This document shows, piece after piece, positions 46,601-56,049 of a stretch of DNA of 64,000 bases (within the stretch, counting starts at the first letter, position 1; each line of letters opens with the position of its first letter). Source of the DNA: Pseudomonas citrullilanati (lineage in GTDB: Bacteria; Pseudomonadota; Gammaproteobacteria; Pseudomonadales; Pseudomonadaceae); the NCBI RefSeq assembly GCF_030580855.1, contig NZ_JAUQOP010000007.1, positions 1 through 64,000 on the forward strand, in the 5' to 3' direction. A model generated the notes under the pieces. The model was not told the origin of the DNA, ran no database searches, and saw only the letters and a list, made by a program, of their open reading frames with translations. A program made the translations under genes and the position numbers.

Positions 46601-48056
46601 TGACCAGGACTTCCCGGGATTGGTCGGGGTACAGGCGTTCGATGTGGGTGACGCGTTCGCCTTCGCGGATCAGCTCTACTTGCACCAGATCAAACGTATC
46701 GCGCAGCCGCACCAGGCGTCCGGCGTCGTCGTAGTCGAGGTGGATGCGGTTGTCGTTGCGGTCACCCAACTGGTTCAGGCGCAAGTGCGATGGGTTGGCT
46801 GGCGTGGGTTCGAACAAGCGGTACAGGCCGTCGTCGCTTTCGATCAGCAATTGCCCGCTCACATGGCGGCGCACGGCCAAACCTTCGCCGGCGCTGAATA
46901 CCGCGCCGCCCAAGGGAATCGAGCCCATGTCGATGGGCCGACCCTGTTCGTCGGTGTAGACCAGGGTGTCGCCGCCCTCCGGGTGGGGCAGTATCTCGAC
47001 GCAGACTTCATAGGCGACGCTCCAGCCGGGGCCGAACAACGTGTCGCGGCGTTCGTCCCGGCTGTTGTACACGCGCTGCCAGTCGATCGGCAGGATGCCG
47101 GGCAAGACGAAATCCAGGTCTTCGGCACCGCCCAGGACCTTGGCCCCCGTGGCGGCATGCACCGGATTCGACGAACCCATGGCGGCGTTGGCCGCCGCGT
47201 TCACCGCGCTGCTGGCGGCCATGGACACCGCGCCGCCCACCAACATGCACGGCAGCTTGCTGAAGAACTTGCCCTTGCCGCCCTTGAGCATCAGCAGCGC
47301 GGTGACCGCCAGGCCGACGCCCGGGGTCTTGCCGCTGCGAATCTCGCGCACCACCACCGAGCCGCCGCCAATGGTCACGTTGGGCGAAATCAGCCCGGCC
47401 GACACGACCGTCGCATCGCAGGTGCTGCGGTCGCCGCTGCGCACGGCGGGCTGGCCGTTGATGGTGACCTTGTCCGACCCTTCGGCCATGAACTGCGGCG
47501 GCATTGGTGGATGCTTGGTGCAGATGACCAGGTCTTCCGGCTTGGGTACGGCGCCGGGGGCGGGCACCGCGACGGTGGGGCGCCACATCTGCGAGAAGAA
47601 TTCCCCGGCCATGTCCAGGTAGCTGGGTTCTTCTTCAGGCGTGGGCGCTTCCAGTTCGGTGCCGGCCGGGGCGACATGGGACTCGATCGCCCCGGCGGCG
47701 CGGGCGGCGGGGATGTTGTTGGTGAGGGTGTCGGTGGAACCGGTGAGGATGTTGGCCTGCACCGTGGGCGGGAAGAGGGCGTTGCCGATGCTCTCGCATA
47801 AATGGCTCAAGCCTTTGTCGGCCCCGGTCTTGCTCATCGCCAGGCCGACGATGGTCCCCACCACCAGGCCGAGGACGAAGCAACCCAGGCCGCCGGTGAC
47901 CACGGTGATGCCGGTGGCCGCGACCACGGCGGCGGTGGCGACGGCGGTGATCGCGATGTTGGCCGCCACCTCCAGGACGCCGCCGAGGATGTCGGCCATC
48001 ATCGAAGTGTGGTTCAGTGCATCGCCCAGGCGGGCCGCCCAGAGCGCGTCAGACAT
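43659..48056 (-). CDS. prePAAR-PAAR-Rhs polymorphic toxin
   Basis: The 1465-residue protein starts with a prePAAR motif (AARLGDALNHTS, residues 7-18). Two hydrophobic helices follow (about 27-75), then a PAAR domain (about 185-255; KVTINGQPAVRSGDRSTCDA). The Rhs/YD-repeat shell covers about 290-1320 (many YDALG/YDxxGR repeats). The core ends with the conserved PNPFTWIDPLGL, after which the toxin is normally released by aspartyl self-cleavage. The last 130 residues (DNA 43659-44051) form the variable tip; it is AT-richer and I do not recognise its fold. Such proteins are loaded on a type VI secretion spike. No vgrG or Eag-chaperone gene is adjacent. Confidence 0.9.
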   Translation of the reverse strand: MSDALWAARLGDALNHTSMMADILGGVLEVAANIAITAVATAAVVAATGITVVTGGLGCFVLGLVVGTIVGLAMSKTGADKGLSHLCESIGNALFPPTVQANILTGSTDTLTNNIPAARAAGAIESHVAPAGTELEAPTPEEEPSYLDMAGEFFSQMWRPTVAVPAPGAVPKPEDLVICTKHPPMPPQFMAEGSDKVTINGQPAVRSGDRSTCDATVVSAGLISPNVTIGGGSVVVREIRSGKTPGVGLAVTALLMLKGGKGKFFSKLPCMLVGGAVSMAASSAVNAAANAAMGSSNPVHAATGAKVLGGAEDLDFVLPGILPIDWQRVYNSRDERRDTLFGPGWSVAYEVCVEILPHPEGGDTLVYTDEQGRPIDMGSIPLGGAVFSAGEGLAVRRHVSGQLLIESDDGLYRLFEPTPANPSHLRLNQLGDRNDNRIHLDYDDAGRLVRLRDTFDLVQVELIREGERVTHIERLYPDQSREVLVSYAYDALGNLAEVHDATGQVQRRFRYDAGQRMVEHQLPAGLHCFYEWALIDDREWRVVRHWTDEGDAYQFDYDLTAGTTRITDSLQRISIRQWNSQHQITQFSDNLGQTWRFEWNDERQLLSATDPQGGQYSFSYDEAGNLISETDPLGRSESTLWLEHWALPLADIDAAGNSWRYRYDQRGNCIAETDPLGHVTRYRYDAHGQVVEIIDATGKSKKLRWNPFGQLVEHIDCSGYPTRFSYDARGYLHTITDALGERTQFSYDAQGRLLGSQLPDGRTEHYQRDIAGQLTGYTDPAGHTTLYQHNRRGQVRQRTDAQGRQVQFAYDSFGRLQALINENGESYRFAWDAGDRLTEQRNLDGSAKGYTYDALNNVKRVETVAAPRSGHQPSEKPLVHHLERDAIGRLTTRITPDGQSRYSYSPLNQLIEATVIDKDGNEQRLGFAYDALGYLIEEQSSAGVLKHHYDELGNLIQTQLPDGRWINRLYYGSGHLHQINLDGHIISDFERDRLHREVLRTQGQISTRSEYDRSGRLRSRHRRHTSQLSLMPAAEQTHFEFDPGDHLVGRLERQPQGQQRQWLHYDVTGRILASQGTRQGQNETFSFDAAANLLDSSTGTGGRVTHNQLKSFQDKHYRYDGFGRMIEKRSRRYGLQRFSYDSDHRLVEVRTHKSGGENTVRMRYDPLGRRIEKTEHDDNGRLIACTRFDWDGLQLLKEHKNSLTSLYLYIGDNHEPLARVDGIGEHQRIRYYHNDPNGLPQVLTESDGHPLWRAHYQVWGNTLDEVREPYYIEEQNLRFQGQYLDRETGLHYNTFRFYDPDIGRFITPDPLGLAASLNLYRYAPNPFTWIDPLGLKENEIIRYMGESETVSSKAANGGKGGLVPNIRGEKAVWVNQDSNPGFNPGNEKYRVVATVNNEGVSMLNNHKDISTVDYKETGLKDGVLSKTNEPKARGIGFRLLDKFNKTITSFRVEKKGPNGKWKTCG

Positions 48057-48226
48057 GCACGTTGCCCGTGCGGTGGGCGATGGGGTCCAGCGCTGTGAGG
48101 CCTTCCATTGTGCCTTGTCTCCTTGGCAATCGTGGCTTGCGTATCCGTGCGAGCGGGCATTGGATCATCTCGCGACGCATCAGGCAATCTTGGTCAATCA
48201 TCCTGGGCAGGCGTTGTATCGCCGTG

Positions 48227-48637
48227 TCAGGCCACCCACGGGTTGAGCAGCGCAACCCCGCTGGCCTCGAAGTCCGCGACGTTGCGGGTGACCACGGTCA
48301 AGCCATGGACCAGTGCCGTGGCGGCAATCAGTGCATCGCATTCGTTGCTGCGATCAGGCACGTGCAGGCGTGCGCAGCGCAATGCCACGGCGCGGTCGAC
48401 GGTCAGGATCCTGCCGGCAAAGGCCGGCAAGACATGGTTGTCCAGCCAGGCACGCAGGCGGCTGCCCTGGCCCGGATCCTTGCGTTCGAAGCGCAGCACT
48501 CCGGTTTCCAGTTCCAATACGGTGATCGCCGAGAGATACAGGCTGGGGGCTGCCACGCTCCGGGCCCAGGCTTGCACGTTCTTGTCCGCCTGGGGTTTGC
48601 GCAGTTCCGAGATGACGTGGGTGTCGAGTAGATACAT
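48227..48637 (-). CDS. vapC: VapC-type PIN-domain ribonuclease toxin
   Basis: The 136-residue PIN protein has the acidic residues of the family: Asp5 (MYLLDTHVISEL), Glu42, Asp101 (NECDALIAATAL) and Asp122 (TRNVADF). It should cut RNA when released from its antitoxin. Its start overlaps the antitoxin stop by one base (TGATG on the minus strand). The length and LLDTHVISE start are closest to the FitB-like subgroup. The 170-base gap to the rhs gene shows no gene. Confidence 0.92.
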   Translation of the reverse strand: MYLLDTHVISELRKPQADKNVQAWARSVAAPSLYLSAITVLELETGVLRFERKDPGQGSRLRAWLDNHVLPAFAGRILTVDRAVALRCARLHVPDRSNECDALIAATALVHGLTVVTRNVADFEASGVALLNPWVA

Positions 48638-48891
48638 CAGGACAGGTCTACCGCTCGAGGAGAGATGACGGCGCGCTCGGTCTCGAAGTCGATGTCCGGC
48701 GCATCGGGCATGACCAGCAACTCGACGATGCTGGCGTTGACGCCGGTGAGTTTCTGGTACTCCTCAATGCTTAGCAGTACGTGGGCCGGCTTGCCACGGT
48801 CGGTGATGATGACCGGCCCTTCGCGGGTCGCTTTTTTGGCACCACTTGTGTCGTGGTTGAATTCGCGGCTGGAGATGGTGGTGATGGACAT
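48637..48891 (-). CDS. Phd/YefM-type antitoxin paired with the PIN toxin
   Basis: The 84-residue protein has the Phd/YefM N-terminal DNA-binding domain (TTISSREFNHDTSGAKKATR; GPVIITDRGKPAHVLLSIEE). A short acidic tail (about 58-84) should occupy the toxin active site. The ATG at 48891 gives the standard N-terminus; a longer frame to 48981 is not needed. It is the first gene of the pair and probably represses its own promoter. It sits just downstream of the ccoP1 terminator. Confidence 0.88.
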   Translation of the reverse strand: MSITTISSREFNHDTSGAKKATREGPVIITDRGKPAHVLLSIEEYQKLTGVNASIVELLVMPDAPDIDFETERAVISPRAVDLS

Positions 48892-48986
48892 GGCCGTGCC
48901 CCGTCGAATCGAATGTAGGCACGTTACTACTTGAATCGCATGGCCGCAATGCAGAGGGCTGCCTTCCATCGGGCCGGCCATGAAAA

Positions 48987-49016
48987 AGGCCCCGTCAACG
49001 GGTATTGACGGGGCCT
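48987..49016 (-). terminator. Rho-independent terminator of the cco1 operon
   Basis: AGGCCCCGTCAA and TTGACGGGGCCT form a perfect 12-bp stem with a 6-base loop, 22 bases after the ccoP1 stop. TTTTTC follows on the minus strand. It separates cco1 from the toxin genes downstream. Confidence 0.92.
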
Positions 49017-49037
49017 CTGGTGTTTCAGGTACACAAC

Positions 49038-50021
49038 TTACTGGGCGTCAGCGGCCGGGGCCTTTTCGCCGTGGGACAGGCTGTAGACATAGGCGGCCAG
49101 CAAGTGGACCTTGTCGTTGCCTTGCAGGTCGGCCTGGGCCGGCATCTGGCCCTGGCGACCGTAGCGGATGGTCTGTTGCAGCTGGGCGAAGCTCGAACCG
49201 TAGATGAACGCGGCAGGGTGGGTCAGGTCAGGCGCACCCATGGCCGGCGTGCCCTTGCCGGCCGGACCGTGGCAGGCCACGCAGTTGGCCGCGAACAGCT
49301 TCTGGCCGTTGGCCGGATCGGCCTTGGCGCCTTCCGGCAGCTTGCGACCGTGCAGGCTGGTCACCAGGTAGGAAGCCACGTCGGCAACGCCTTGTTCGCC
49401 GACCACGGCAGCCCAGCCCGGCATGACGGCGTGACGACCGCCCATGATGGTGGTCTTGATGGTTTCCGGCTCACCGCCCCAGCGCCAGTCGGCGTCGGTC
49501 AGGTTGGGGAAGCCGTAGGCACCCTTGGCGTCGGAACCGTGGCAGACCGAGCAGTTGGAGGCGAACAGGCGGCCACCCATCTTCAAGGCTTGCGGGTCCT
49601 TGGCGACTTCTTCGATCGGCATGGAAGCGAACTTGGCGAAGATCGGACCGAACTTGGCGTCCGAGCGAGCCATTTCCTTTTCCCATTCGTGAACGCCCGT
49701 CCAACCGGTCTGGCCGTTGGCGAAAGCGGTCTGCTTTTCGGTGTCCAGGTAGTTATAGCCGGGCAACAGGCCTTTCCAGTTGCCCAGGCCCGGGTAGAGC
49801 ACCAGGTAGCCGAGGGCGAACACGATGGTGCCCACGAACAGCATGAACCACCATTTCGGCAGCGGGTTGTCGTACTCCTCGATCCCGTCGAAGGAGTGGC
49901 CGACCGTCTCTTCGGTGGCTTCGCTGCGTTGGCCCTTGCGGGTCGACAGCAGCAGCCAGGTCAGGGAGAAGATCGTTCCCAGGCTGAGGACTGTGACGTA
50001 CAGACTCCAGAACGTAGTCAT
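49038..50021 (-). CDS. ccoP1: CcoP1: dihaem cytochrome c subunit of cbb3 oxidase
   Basis: The 327-residue subunit has two N-terminal membrane helices (about 5-25 and 58-80), the [18 protein letters not shown] segment, and two haem c sites (NCSVCH and NCVACH). It brings electrons from soluble c-type cytochromes to CcoO and CcoN. An insertion of about nine residues (YLDTEKQTA region, near residue 90) is absent from CcoP2. The start overlaps the ccoQ1 stop. Confidence 0.97.
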   Translation of the reverse strand: MTTFWSLYVTVLSLGTIFSLTWLLLSTRKGQRSEATEETVGHSFDGIEEYDNPLPKWWFMLFVGTIVFALGYLVLYPGLGNWKGLLPGYNYLDTEKQTAFANGQTGWTGVHEWEKEMARSDAKFGPIFAKFASMPIEEVAKDPQALKMGGRLFASNCSVCHGSDAKGAYGFPNLTDADWRWGGEPETIKTTIMGGRHAVMPGWAAVVGEQGVADVASYLVTSLHGRKLPEGAKADPANGQKLFAANCVACHGPAGKGTPAMGAPDLTHPAAFIYGSSFAQLQQTIRYGRQGQMPAQADLQGNDKVHLLAAYVYSLSHGEKAPAADAQ

Positions 50022-50203
50022 TCTTTGTTACTCCTAGAAGCTTGCTCGACGTGCTTGATGGCTTCGGGATCATCCGCGAACGGCAGCAAGGTCGCGTCGT
50101 CAAACTCCGACTTGCGCTTGGGGCTGAATACCCACAGGGCCAGGCCGATGAAAGCCACCATCACGACGACGGTACCCAGGCCGCGAATCATCCCGATATC
50201 CAT
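50018..50203 (-). CDS. ccoQ1: CcoQ1: small cbb3 oxidase subunit
   Basis: This 61-residue protein has one membrane helix (about 8-26, [19 protein letters not shown]) and a basic segment KRKSEFDDA. It stabilises the oxidase complex. It overlaps ccoP1 by 4 bases and lies 6 bases after ccoO1. Confidence 0.93.
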   Translation of the reverse strand: MDIGMIRGLGTVVVMVAFIGLALWVFSPKRKSEFDDATLLPFADDPEAIKHVEQASRSNKE

Positions 50204-50209
50204 TAAGAA

Positions 50210-50818
50210 TCACCGTTTGCTTTTGATGATGGTGCCCAGGCCTTGCAGATAGGCCACCAGCGCGTCCATTTCAGTCTTGCCCTTGACGGCATCCTTGGCA
50301 CCGGCGATGTCTTCGTCGGTGTAAGGCACGCCCAGGGTGCGCAGGACTTCCATTTTTTTCGCAGTGTCTTTGCCGTCGAGCTTGTTTTCTACGAGGAACG
50401 GGTAGGCCGGCATCTTCGATTCCGGCACAACGTTGCGCGGGTTGTACAAGTGCGCACGGTGCCAGTCATCGGAGTAGCGGCCGCCAACGCGGGCCAGGTC
50501 CGGACCGGTACGCTTGGAACCCCACAGGAACGGGTGGTCCCAGACGCTTTCGCCGGCGACCGAGTAGTGGCCGTAGCGTTCGGTCTCGGCGCGGAACGGA
50601 CGGATCATCTGCGAGTGGCAGCCGACACAGCCGTTGGCGATGTAGATGTCGCGGCCTTCCAGTTCAAGGGCGGTGCGCGGCTTCATGCCTTCGACCGGCT
50701 TGTTGGTGACGTCCTGGAAAAACAGCGGAACGATCTGGGTCAGGCCGCCGACGCTGACGGCGATGACCATGAAGAAGGCCAGCAGGCCGATATTCTTCTC
50801 TACTGCTTCGTGCTTCAT
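50210..50818 (-). CDS. ccoO1: CcoO1: monohaem cytochrome c subunit of cbb3 oxidase
   Basis: The 202-residue subunit has an N-terminal membrane anchor (about 10-32) and the single haem site [12 protein letters not shown]. The family segments [20 protein letters not shown] and [20 protein letters not shown] follow. It passes electrons from CcoP to CcoN. Its start overlaps the ccoN1 stop by one base. Confidence 0.97.
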   Translation of the reverse strand: MKHEAVEKNIGLLAFFMVIAVSVGGLTQIVPLFFQDVTNKPVEGMKPRTALELEGRDIYIANGCVGCHSQMIRPFRAETERYGHYSVAGESVWDHPFLWGSKRTGPDLARVGGRYSDDWHRAHLYNPRNVVPESKMPAYPFLVENKLDGKDTAKKMEVLRTLGVPYTDEDIAGAKDAVKGKTEMDALVAYLQGLGTIIKSKR

Positions 50819-52260
50819 CAGTGAGCTCCAACTACGGCGATCTTGGCGGCGGCTTCAGCTTCAGCCGGGTCAGAGGCACGAACGGTGCGGTACACGTTGT
50901 AGGCCATGAACAGCATGCCGCTGGCGAAGAACGCGCCGCCCAGGGCACGCACGATGTAGCCAGGGTGGCTGGCCTGCAGCGCTTCCACGAACGAGTAGGT
51001 CAGGGTGCCGTCGTCGTTGATTGCACGCCACATCAGGCCCTGGGTGATGCCGTTGACCCACATCGAGGCGATGTAGAGCACGGTGCCGATGGTCGCGAGC
51101 CAGAAGTGCGCGTTGATCAGGCCGGTGCTGTGCATCTGCGCACGACCGAACAGTTTCGGGATCATGTGGTAGATGGCGCCGATGGAAATCATCGCCACCC
51201 AGCCGAGCGCGCCGGCGTGTACGTGGCCGATGGTCCAGTCGGTGTAGTGGCTCAGGGAGTTGACGGTCTTGATGGCCATCATCGGGCCTTCGAAGGTCGA
51301 CATGCCGTAGAACGCCAGGGACACCACCAGGAACCGCAGGATCGGGTCGGTGCGCAATTTATGCCAGGCACCCGAGAGGGTCATCATGCCGTTGATCATG
51401 CCGCCCCAGCTGGGGGCCAGCAGGATGATCGACATCGCCATGCCCAGGGATTGGGCCCAGTCCGGCAGCGCGGTGTAGTGCAGGTGGTGAGGGCCGGCCC
51501 AGATGTACAGGGTGATCAGCGCCCAGAAGTGGACGATGGACAGGCGATAGGAATAGATCGGACGCTCGGCCTGTTTCGGCACGAAGTAGTACATCATCCC
51601 CAGGAAACCGGTGGTCAGGAAGAAGCCCACGGCGTTGTGGCCGTACCACCACTGGATCATCGCGTCGGTCGCGCCCGAGTAGGCCGAGTACGACTTGAAC
51701 AGGCTGACCGGCAGCGACATGTGGTTGACGATGTGCAGCATGGCCGTCACGACGATGAAGGCACCGTAGAACCAGTTGCCGACATAGATGTGCTTGGTCT
51801 TGCGCTTGACGATGGTGCCGAAGAACACCAGACCGTAGGTCACCCAGACGATGGCCAGCAGGATGGCCAGGGGCCATTCCAGTTCCGCGTATTCCTTGGT
51901 GGTGGTGAAACCCATGGGCAAGGTCACGATCGCGCCGACGATGACCGCTTGCCAACCCCAGAAGGTGAAGGCGGCGAGGCTGTCGGAGATCAGTCGCGTT
52001 TGGCAGGTTCGCTGCACGACGTAGTAAGAAGTGGCAAACAACGCACAACCACCGAAGGCGAAGATCACCAGGTTGGTGTGCAGCGGGCGCAGGCGTCCAA
52101 ATGTCGTCCATGGCAGATCGAAGTTCAACTCCGGCCAGACCAGTTGCGAGGCGATGAAGACACCGAGCCCCATGCCAAGGATCCCCCAGACCACCGTCAT
52201 GATGGCGAACTGGCGGACTACCTTATAGTTATAAGCAGTCGGACTGATTGCTGTGCTCAT
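50818..52260 (-). CDS. ccoN1: CcoN1: catalytic subunit of cbb3 oxidase
   Basis: This 480-residue subunit has 12 membrane helices and the His ligands of haem b, haem b3 and CuB (for example [26 protein letters not shown] and [14 protein letters not shown]). It reduces oxygen to water with high affinity and pumps protons. This is the downstream copy, equivalent to the cco1 set of P. aeruginosa, usually the more constitutive one. Parts of the DNA match ccoN2 exactly over tens of bases. Confidence 0.97.
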   Translation of the reverse strand: MSTAISPTAYNYKVVRQFAIMTVVWGILGMGLGVFIASQLVWPELNFDLPWTTFGRLRPLHTNLVIFAFGGCALFATSYYVVQRTCQTRLISDSLAAFTFWGWQAVIVGAIVTLPMGFTTTKEYAELEWPLAILLAIVWVTYGLVFFGTIVKRKTKHIYVGNWFYGAFIVVTAMLHIVNHMSLPVSLFKSYSAYSGATDAMIQWWYGHNAVGFFLTTGFLGMMYYFVPKQAERPIYSYRLSIVHFWALITLYIWAGPHHLHYTALPDWAQSLGMAMSIILLAPSWGGMINGMMTLSGAWHKLRTDPILRFLVVSLAFYGMSTFEGPMMAIKTVNSLSHYTDWTIGHVHAGALGWVAMISIGAIYHMIPKLFGRAQMHSTGLINAHFWLATIGTVLYIASMWVNGITQGLMWRAINDDGTLTYSFVEALQASHPGYIVRALGGAFFASGMLFMAYNVYRTVRASDPAEAEAAAKIAVVGAH

Positions 52261-52344
52261 TCTAAGGTTCCACGGTTTGGGTGTTTTATTAGGATAAAAA
52301 TCGGTCGCAAGTATGGAGAAAGCGGGGGGTCATTGCAACGCGCC

Positions 52345-52358
52345 ATGACCTGGGTCAA
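52345..52358 (-). promoter_or_regulatory. Weak Anr/Fnr-like palindrome upstream of ccoN1
   Basis: The minus-strand sequence TTGACCCAGGTCAT matches the consensus TTGAT-N4-ATCAA at seven of ten positions and is centred about 91 bases before the ccoN1 start. It is poorer than the ccoN2 site, which fits a less oxygen-dependent cco1. The remaining part of 52261-52747 shows no gene. Confidence 0.45.
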
Positions 52359-52696
52359 TGCTTTCCGACGCTGATTCTGCGGCCTTTCCATGTTCCGTGT
52401 AGGGACAAAATCGGCCCTCGGAAAAATGTCGCGACACAGGAAAGAGGCGAGGGGCTCAGGTCGGTTGTAACGGGGTGTGTTCAGACGCTGCGTTCGAGGG
52501 AGGCCGGGCAATTCTCGCAACTGCCGGTATTCCTTGCCTTTGCGGGTTTTTCAGTCGAACGATTGTCGAACACATCGGGTCGGGTCGACCTGAAACGGCA
52601 GTCGCCAGTGCACGCAAAGGCAAGCTTAGACCCGATTCGAAGGAACCGAAAGAAAGACCTTGGGAGGGGTGCGACAAAAAGAAGCAGGAGGCGGGG

Positions 52697-52734
52697 AGCT
52701 GCAAGCTTCGAGTGGGTACTCGTCGCTTGCAGCT
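52697..52734. terminator. Inverted repeat just after ccoP2
   Basis: AGCTGCAAGC and GCTTGCAGCT form a perfect 10-bp stem around an 18-base loop, 13 bases after the ccoP2 stop. The T-rich flank lies on the plus strand, so on the minus strand it would act as a 3' hairpin or Rho-type end, not a full intrinsic terminator. Confidence 0.5.
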
Positions 52735-52747
52735 TTTGTTTCTTGGT

Positions 52748-53704
52748 TTACTGGGCGCTCACCGTTTGCGGCTGGGCGCTCGACGGCTCGTTGTTTTTCG
52801 ACAGGCTGTAGACGTAGGCGGCCAGCAATTGCACCTTGTCATTGCCGAGCATTTCATTCTGCGCCGGCATATGGCCTTGGCGACCATGGCGAATGGTCTG
52901 TTGCAACTGGGCCAGGCTGGTGCCGTAGATGAAGCCGGCTGGTTGCGTCAGGTTGGGCGCGCCCATGGCTTCGGTGCCCTGGCCAGTGGCGCCGTGGCAG
53001 GCGACGCAGGTGGTGTTGAAGGCCTGCTGGCCGGCTTGCAGGTCGGCGCCGCTGTCCGCCGGCAGCGGCAGGCCGGCCAGGTCGTGGCGTACGTACGCCG
53101 CGACATTCTTGACCCCGGCATCCCCCAGCACTTCACCCCAGGCCGGCATCGCCGCCATGCGCCCCCCCAGGATGGTGGCCTTGATGGTCTCGGCTGCGCC
53201 GCCCCAGCGCCAGTTGTTGTCGGTCAGGTTCGGGAAGCCGAAGGCACCCTTGGCGTCGGAACCATGGCAGACCGAGCAGTTGGAGGCGAACAGGCGGCCA
53301 CCCATCTTCAGCGCCTGGGGATCCTTGGCGACTTCTTCCACGGGCATCGAGGCGAACTTGGCGAAGATCGGCCCGAACTTGGCGTCGGCCTTGGCCATTT
53401 CCTTTTCCCATTCATGGGCACCGGTCCAGCCATCCTCGTAGCCGGGCAGGATGCCTTTCCAGTTGCCCAGGCCCGGGTACAGGACCAGGTAGCCGACGGA
53501 AAACACCAGGGTGCCGGCGAACAACAGGAACCACCATTGCGGCAGCGGGTTGTCGTACTCCTCGATGCCGTCGAAGCTGTGGCCCATGGTCTGGTCGACG
53601 CTGCCCTTGGTCTCGCCCTTGCGGGTGCCGATCAGCAGCCAGGTCAGGCCGATCAGGCTGCCGAGGGTCAGTACGCAGATCCACGTACTCCAGAAGGTGG
53701 TCAT
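52748..53704 (-). CDS. ccoP2: CcoP2: dihaem cytochrome c subunit of the second cbb3 oxidase
   Basis: The 318-residue paralogue of CcoP1 has the same two membrane helices and haem sites NCSVCH and TCVACH. It lacks the short insertion after ILPGY seen in CcoP1. The C-terminal domain is more diverged ([15 protein letters not shown] region) than the near-identical middle. ATG 53704 overlaps the ccoQ2 stop (ATGA) and gives the standard MTTFWS start; a frame extending to 53824 would overlap ccoQ2. Confidence 0.96.
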   Translation of the reverse strand: MTTFWSTWICVLTLGSLIGLTWLLIGTRKGETKGSVDQTMGHSFDGIEEYDNPLPQWWFLLFAGTLVFSVGYLVLYPGLGNWKGILPGYEDGWTGAHEWEKEMAKADAKFGPIFAKFASMPVEEVAKDPQALKMGGRLFASNCSVCHGSDAKGAFGFPNLTDNNWRWGGAAETIKATILGGRMAAMPAWGEVLGDAGVKNVAAYVRHDLAGLPLPADSGADLQAGQQAFNTTCVACHGATGQGTEAMGAPNLTQPAGFIYGTSLAQLQQTIRHGRQGHMPAQNEMLGNDKVQLLAAYVYSLSKNNEPSSAQPQTVSAQ

Positions 53705-53904
53705 GGCCGGGTACTCCTTGTTGCAGGGTCTTGGGGATTGGCGGTGTCGGCGGGCGGCTCGTCGGCGAACGGCAACAGGCGTGCCTGGGCGAATTCCGGG
53801 CCGCGCTTGCTGCTGAACGCCCACAGGAGCAGGCCGATGAAGGCGACGAAGACCACGATCGTGCCCAGCCCGCGGATCATTCCAGTGCTCATTTCAAGAA
53901 ACAT
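53701..53904 (-). CDS. ccoQ2: CcoQ2: small cbb3 oxidase subunit
   Basis: The 67-residue protein has one membrane helix ([19 protein letters not shown]) like CcoQ1 and a longer, Pro-rich tail. The start is uncertain: ATG 53904 has a GAGGTGAG ribosome site at the ccoO2 stop, whereas ATG 53892 would give an N-terminus (MSTGMIRG) closer to CcoQ1. I chose the one with the ribosome site. Confidence 0.88.
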   Translation of the reverse strand: MFLEMSTGMIRGLGTIVVFVAFIGLLLWAFSSKRGPEFAQARLLPFADEPPADTANPQDPATRSTRP

Positions 53905-53909
53905 GGGGC

Positions 53910-54518
53910 TCACCTCTTGCTCTTGATGGCAGTGCCGAGCACTTGCAGGTAGGCCACCAGGGCATCCATCTCGGTCTTGCCCTTGAGCGAAGCCACGGCG
54001 CCGGTGATGTCATCGTCGGTGTATGGCACGCCGAGGGTGCGCATGGCCCGCAGCTTGGTCTCGGTGTGGCTGCTGTCCACGGCCTGGGTCACCAGCCATG
54101 GGTAGGCGGGCATCTTCGACTCGGGCACGACGTTGCGCGGGTTGTACAAGTGCGCGCGGTGCCAGTCGTCGGAGTAGCGTGTGCCGACGCGGGCCAGGTC
54201 CGGCCCGGTGCGCTTGGAACCCCACAGGAACGGGTGGTCCCAGACGCTTTCGCCGGCCACCGAGTAGTGGCCGTAGCGCTCGGTCTCGGCGCGGAACGGA
54301 CGGATCATCTGCGAATGGCAGCCGACGCAGCCTTCACGGATGTAGATGTCGCGGCCTTCCAGTTGCAGGGCGGTGTAGGGCTTCATGCCGTCCACTGGCT
54401 TGTTGGTCACGTCCTGGAAGAACAGCGGCACGATCTGGGTCAGGCCGCCGATGCTCACGGCCAGGACCATCAGCAGCATCAGCAGGCCGACGTTTTTTTC
54501 GATTGTTTCGTGTTTCAT
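53910..54518 (-). CDS. ccoO2: CcoO2: monohaem cytochrome c subunit of the second cbb3 oxidase
   Basis: The 202-residue paralogue of CcoO1 has an N-terminal anchor and the haem site [12 protein letters not shown]. It is the same length as CcoO1 and nearly the same in sequence over residues 60-145. Differences cluster in the last third ([20 protein letters not shown]). It lies 10 bases after ccoN2. Confidence 0.97.
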   Translation of the reverse strand: MKHETIEKNVGLLMLLMVLAVSIGGLTQIVPLFFQDVTNKPVDGMKPYTALQLEGRDIYIREGCVGCHSQMIRPFRAETERYGHYSVAGESVWDHPFLWGSKRTGPDLARVGTRYSDDWHRAHLYNPRNVVPESKMPAYPWLVTQAVDSSHTETKLRAMRTLGVPYTDDDITGAVASLKGKTEMDALVAYLQVLGTAIKSKR

Positions 54519-54528
54519 GGCGGACTCC

Positions 54529-55953
54529 TCAAGCCATCTGCGCGGCAGCGGCGGCTTCGGCAGGCTGGTAGGCCCGCACGGTGCGCCAGGTGTTGTAGGC
54601 CATCAGCAGCATGCCGGTGAGGAAGACTGCGCCGCCCACCAGCCGTACGATGAAGCCCGGGTGGCTGGCCACCAGCGTCTCGACGAAGGAATAGGTGAGC
54701 GTGCCGTCCTCGTTCACCGCGCGCCACATCAGGCCCTGGGCGATGCCGTTGACCCACATCGAGGCGATGTAGAGCACGGTGCCGATGGTCGCGAGCCAGA
54801 AGTGCGCGTTGATCAGGCCGATGCTGTGCATCTGCGGCCGGCCGAAGACTTTCGGGATCATGTGGTACAGCGCGCCGATGGAAATCATCGCCACCCAGCC
54901 GAGCGCGCCGGCGTGTACGTGGCCGATGGTCCAGTCGGTGTAGTGGGAGAGGGCGTTGACGGTCTTGATGGCCATCATCGGGCCTTCGAAGGTCGACATG
55001 CCATAGAACGCCAGGGACACCACCAGGAACCGCAGGATCGGGTCGCTGCGCAACTTATGCCAGGCGCCCGACAGGGTCATCATGCCGTTGATCATGCCGC
55101 CCCAGCTGGGGGCCAGCAGGATCAGCGACATCACCATGCCCAGCGATTGCGCCCAGTCCGGCAGCGCGGTGTAGTGCAGGTGGTGGGGACCTGCCCAGAT
55201 GTACAGGGTGATCAGTGCCCAGAAGTGAACGATGGACAGGCGATAGGAATACACCGGGCGCTCGGCCTGTTTCGGCACGAAGTAGTACATCATCCCCAGG
55301 AAGCCTGCGGTGAGGAAGAAGCCCACGGCGTTGTGGCCGTACCACCATTGCACCATCGCATCCGTGGCCCCGGCGTACACCGAGTAGGACTTGGTCAGGC
55401 TCACCGGCAGTTCCAGGTTGTTGACGATGTGCAGGATCGCCACGGTCAGGATGAACCCGCCGAAGAACCAGTTACCCACGTAGATGTGCTTGGTGTTGCG
55501 CTTGGCCACGGTGCCGAAGAAGACGATGGCGTAGGCGACCCAGACAATGGTGATCAGGATGTCGATGGGCCATTCCAGCTCGGCGTATTCCTTGGAACTG
55601 GTGTAGCCCAGGGGCAGGCTGATGGCCGCCAGCAGGATCACCAGTTGCCAGCCCCAGAAGCAGAAAGCGGCGATTTTCGGCGCAAACAATTGGGTCTGGC
55701 AGGTGCGTTGCACCGAGTAGAACGAACTGGCGAACAACGCGCAGCCACCAAAGGCGAAGATCACCGCGTTGGTGTGCAGCGGGCGCAGGCGGCCGAAGCT
55801 GGTCCAGGGCAAATCGAAATTGAGCTGCGGCCAGACCAATTGGGCGGCGAGAAAAACCCCGAGCCCCATGCCGACGATGCCCCACACCACCGTCATAATG
55901 GCGAATTGGCGGACCACCTTGTAGTTGTAGGCGGTACTGATAGAAGTGTTCAT
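54529..55953 (-). CDS. ccoN2: CcoN2: catalytic subunit of the second cbb3 oxidase
   Basis: This 474-residue paralogue of CcoN1 has all His ligands ([40 protein letters not shown]). It is equivalent to cco2 of P. aeruginosa, which is induced by Anr at low oxygen. A good Anr box lies 122-135 bases upstream, inside the 5' end of the divergent hydrolase gene. The ATG at 55953 gives the start [18 protein letters not shown]; longer frames to 56520 run through the hydrolase gene. Confidence 0.97.
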   Translation of the reverse strand: MNTSISTAYNYKVVRQFAIMTVVWGIVGMGLGVFLAAQLVWPQLNFDLPWTSFGRLRPLHTNAVIFAFGGCALFASSFYSVQRTCQTQLFAPKIAAFCFWGWQLVILLAAISLPLGYTSSKEYAELEWPIDILITIVWVAYAIVFFGTVAKRNTKHIYVGNWFFGGFILTVAILHIVNNLELPVSLTKSYSVYAGATDAMVQWWYGHNAVGFFLTAGFLGMMYYFVPKQAERPVYSYRLSIVHFWALITLYIWAGPHHLHYTALPDWAQSLGMVMSLILLAPSWGGMINGMMTLSGAWHKLRSDPILRFLVVSLAFYGMSTFEGPMMAIKTVNALSHYTDWTIGHVHAGALGWVAMISIGALYHMIPKVFGRPQMHSIGLINAHFWLATIGTVLYIASMWVNGIAQGLMWRAVNEDGTLTYSFVETLVASHPGFIVRLVGGAVFLTGMLLMAYNTWRTVRAYQPAEAAAAAQMA

Positions 55954-56049
55954 GGTTCCCCATCCACGGTTCAGCCGAAGTGAGCGCCTGCGCAAGGCAG
56001 GGCGGCGTTCTTCGCCTGGAGTTATAGGCAGACTAAAAGCGAGGCAAGC

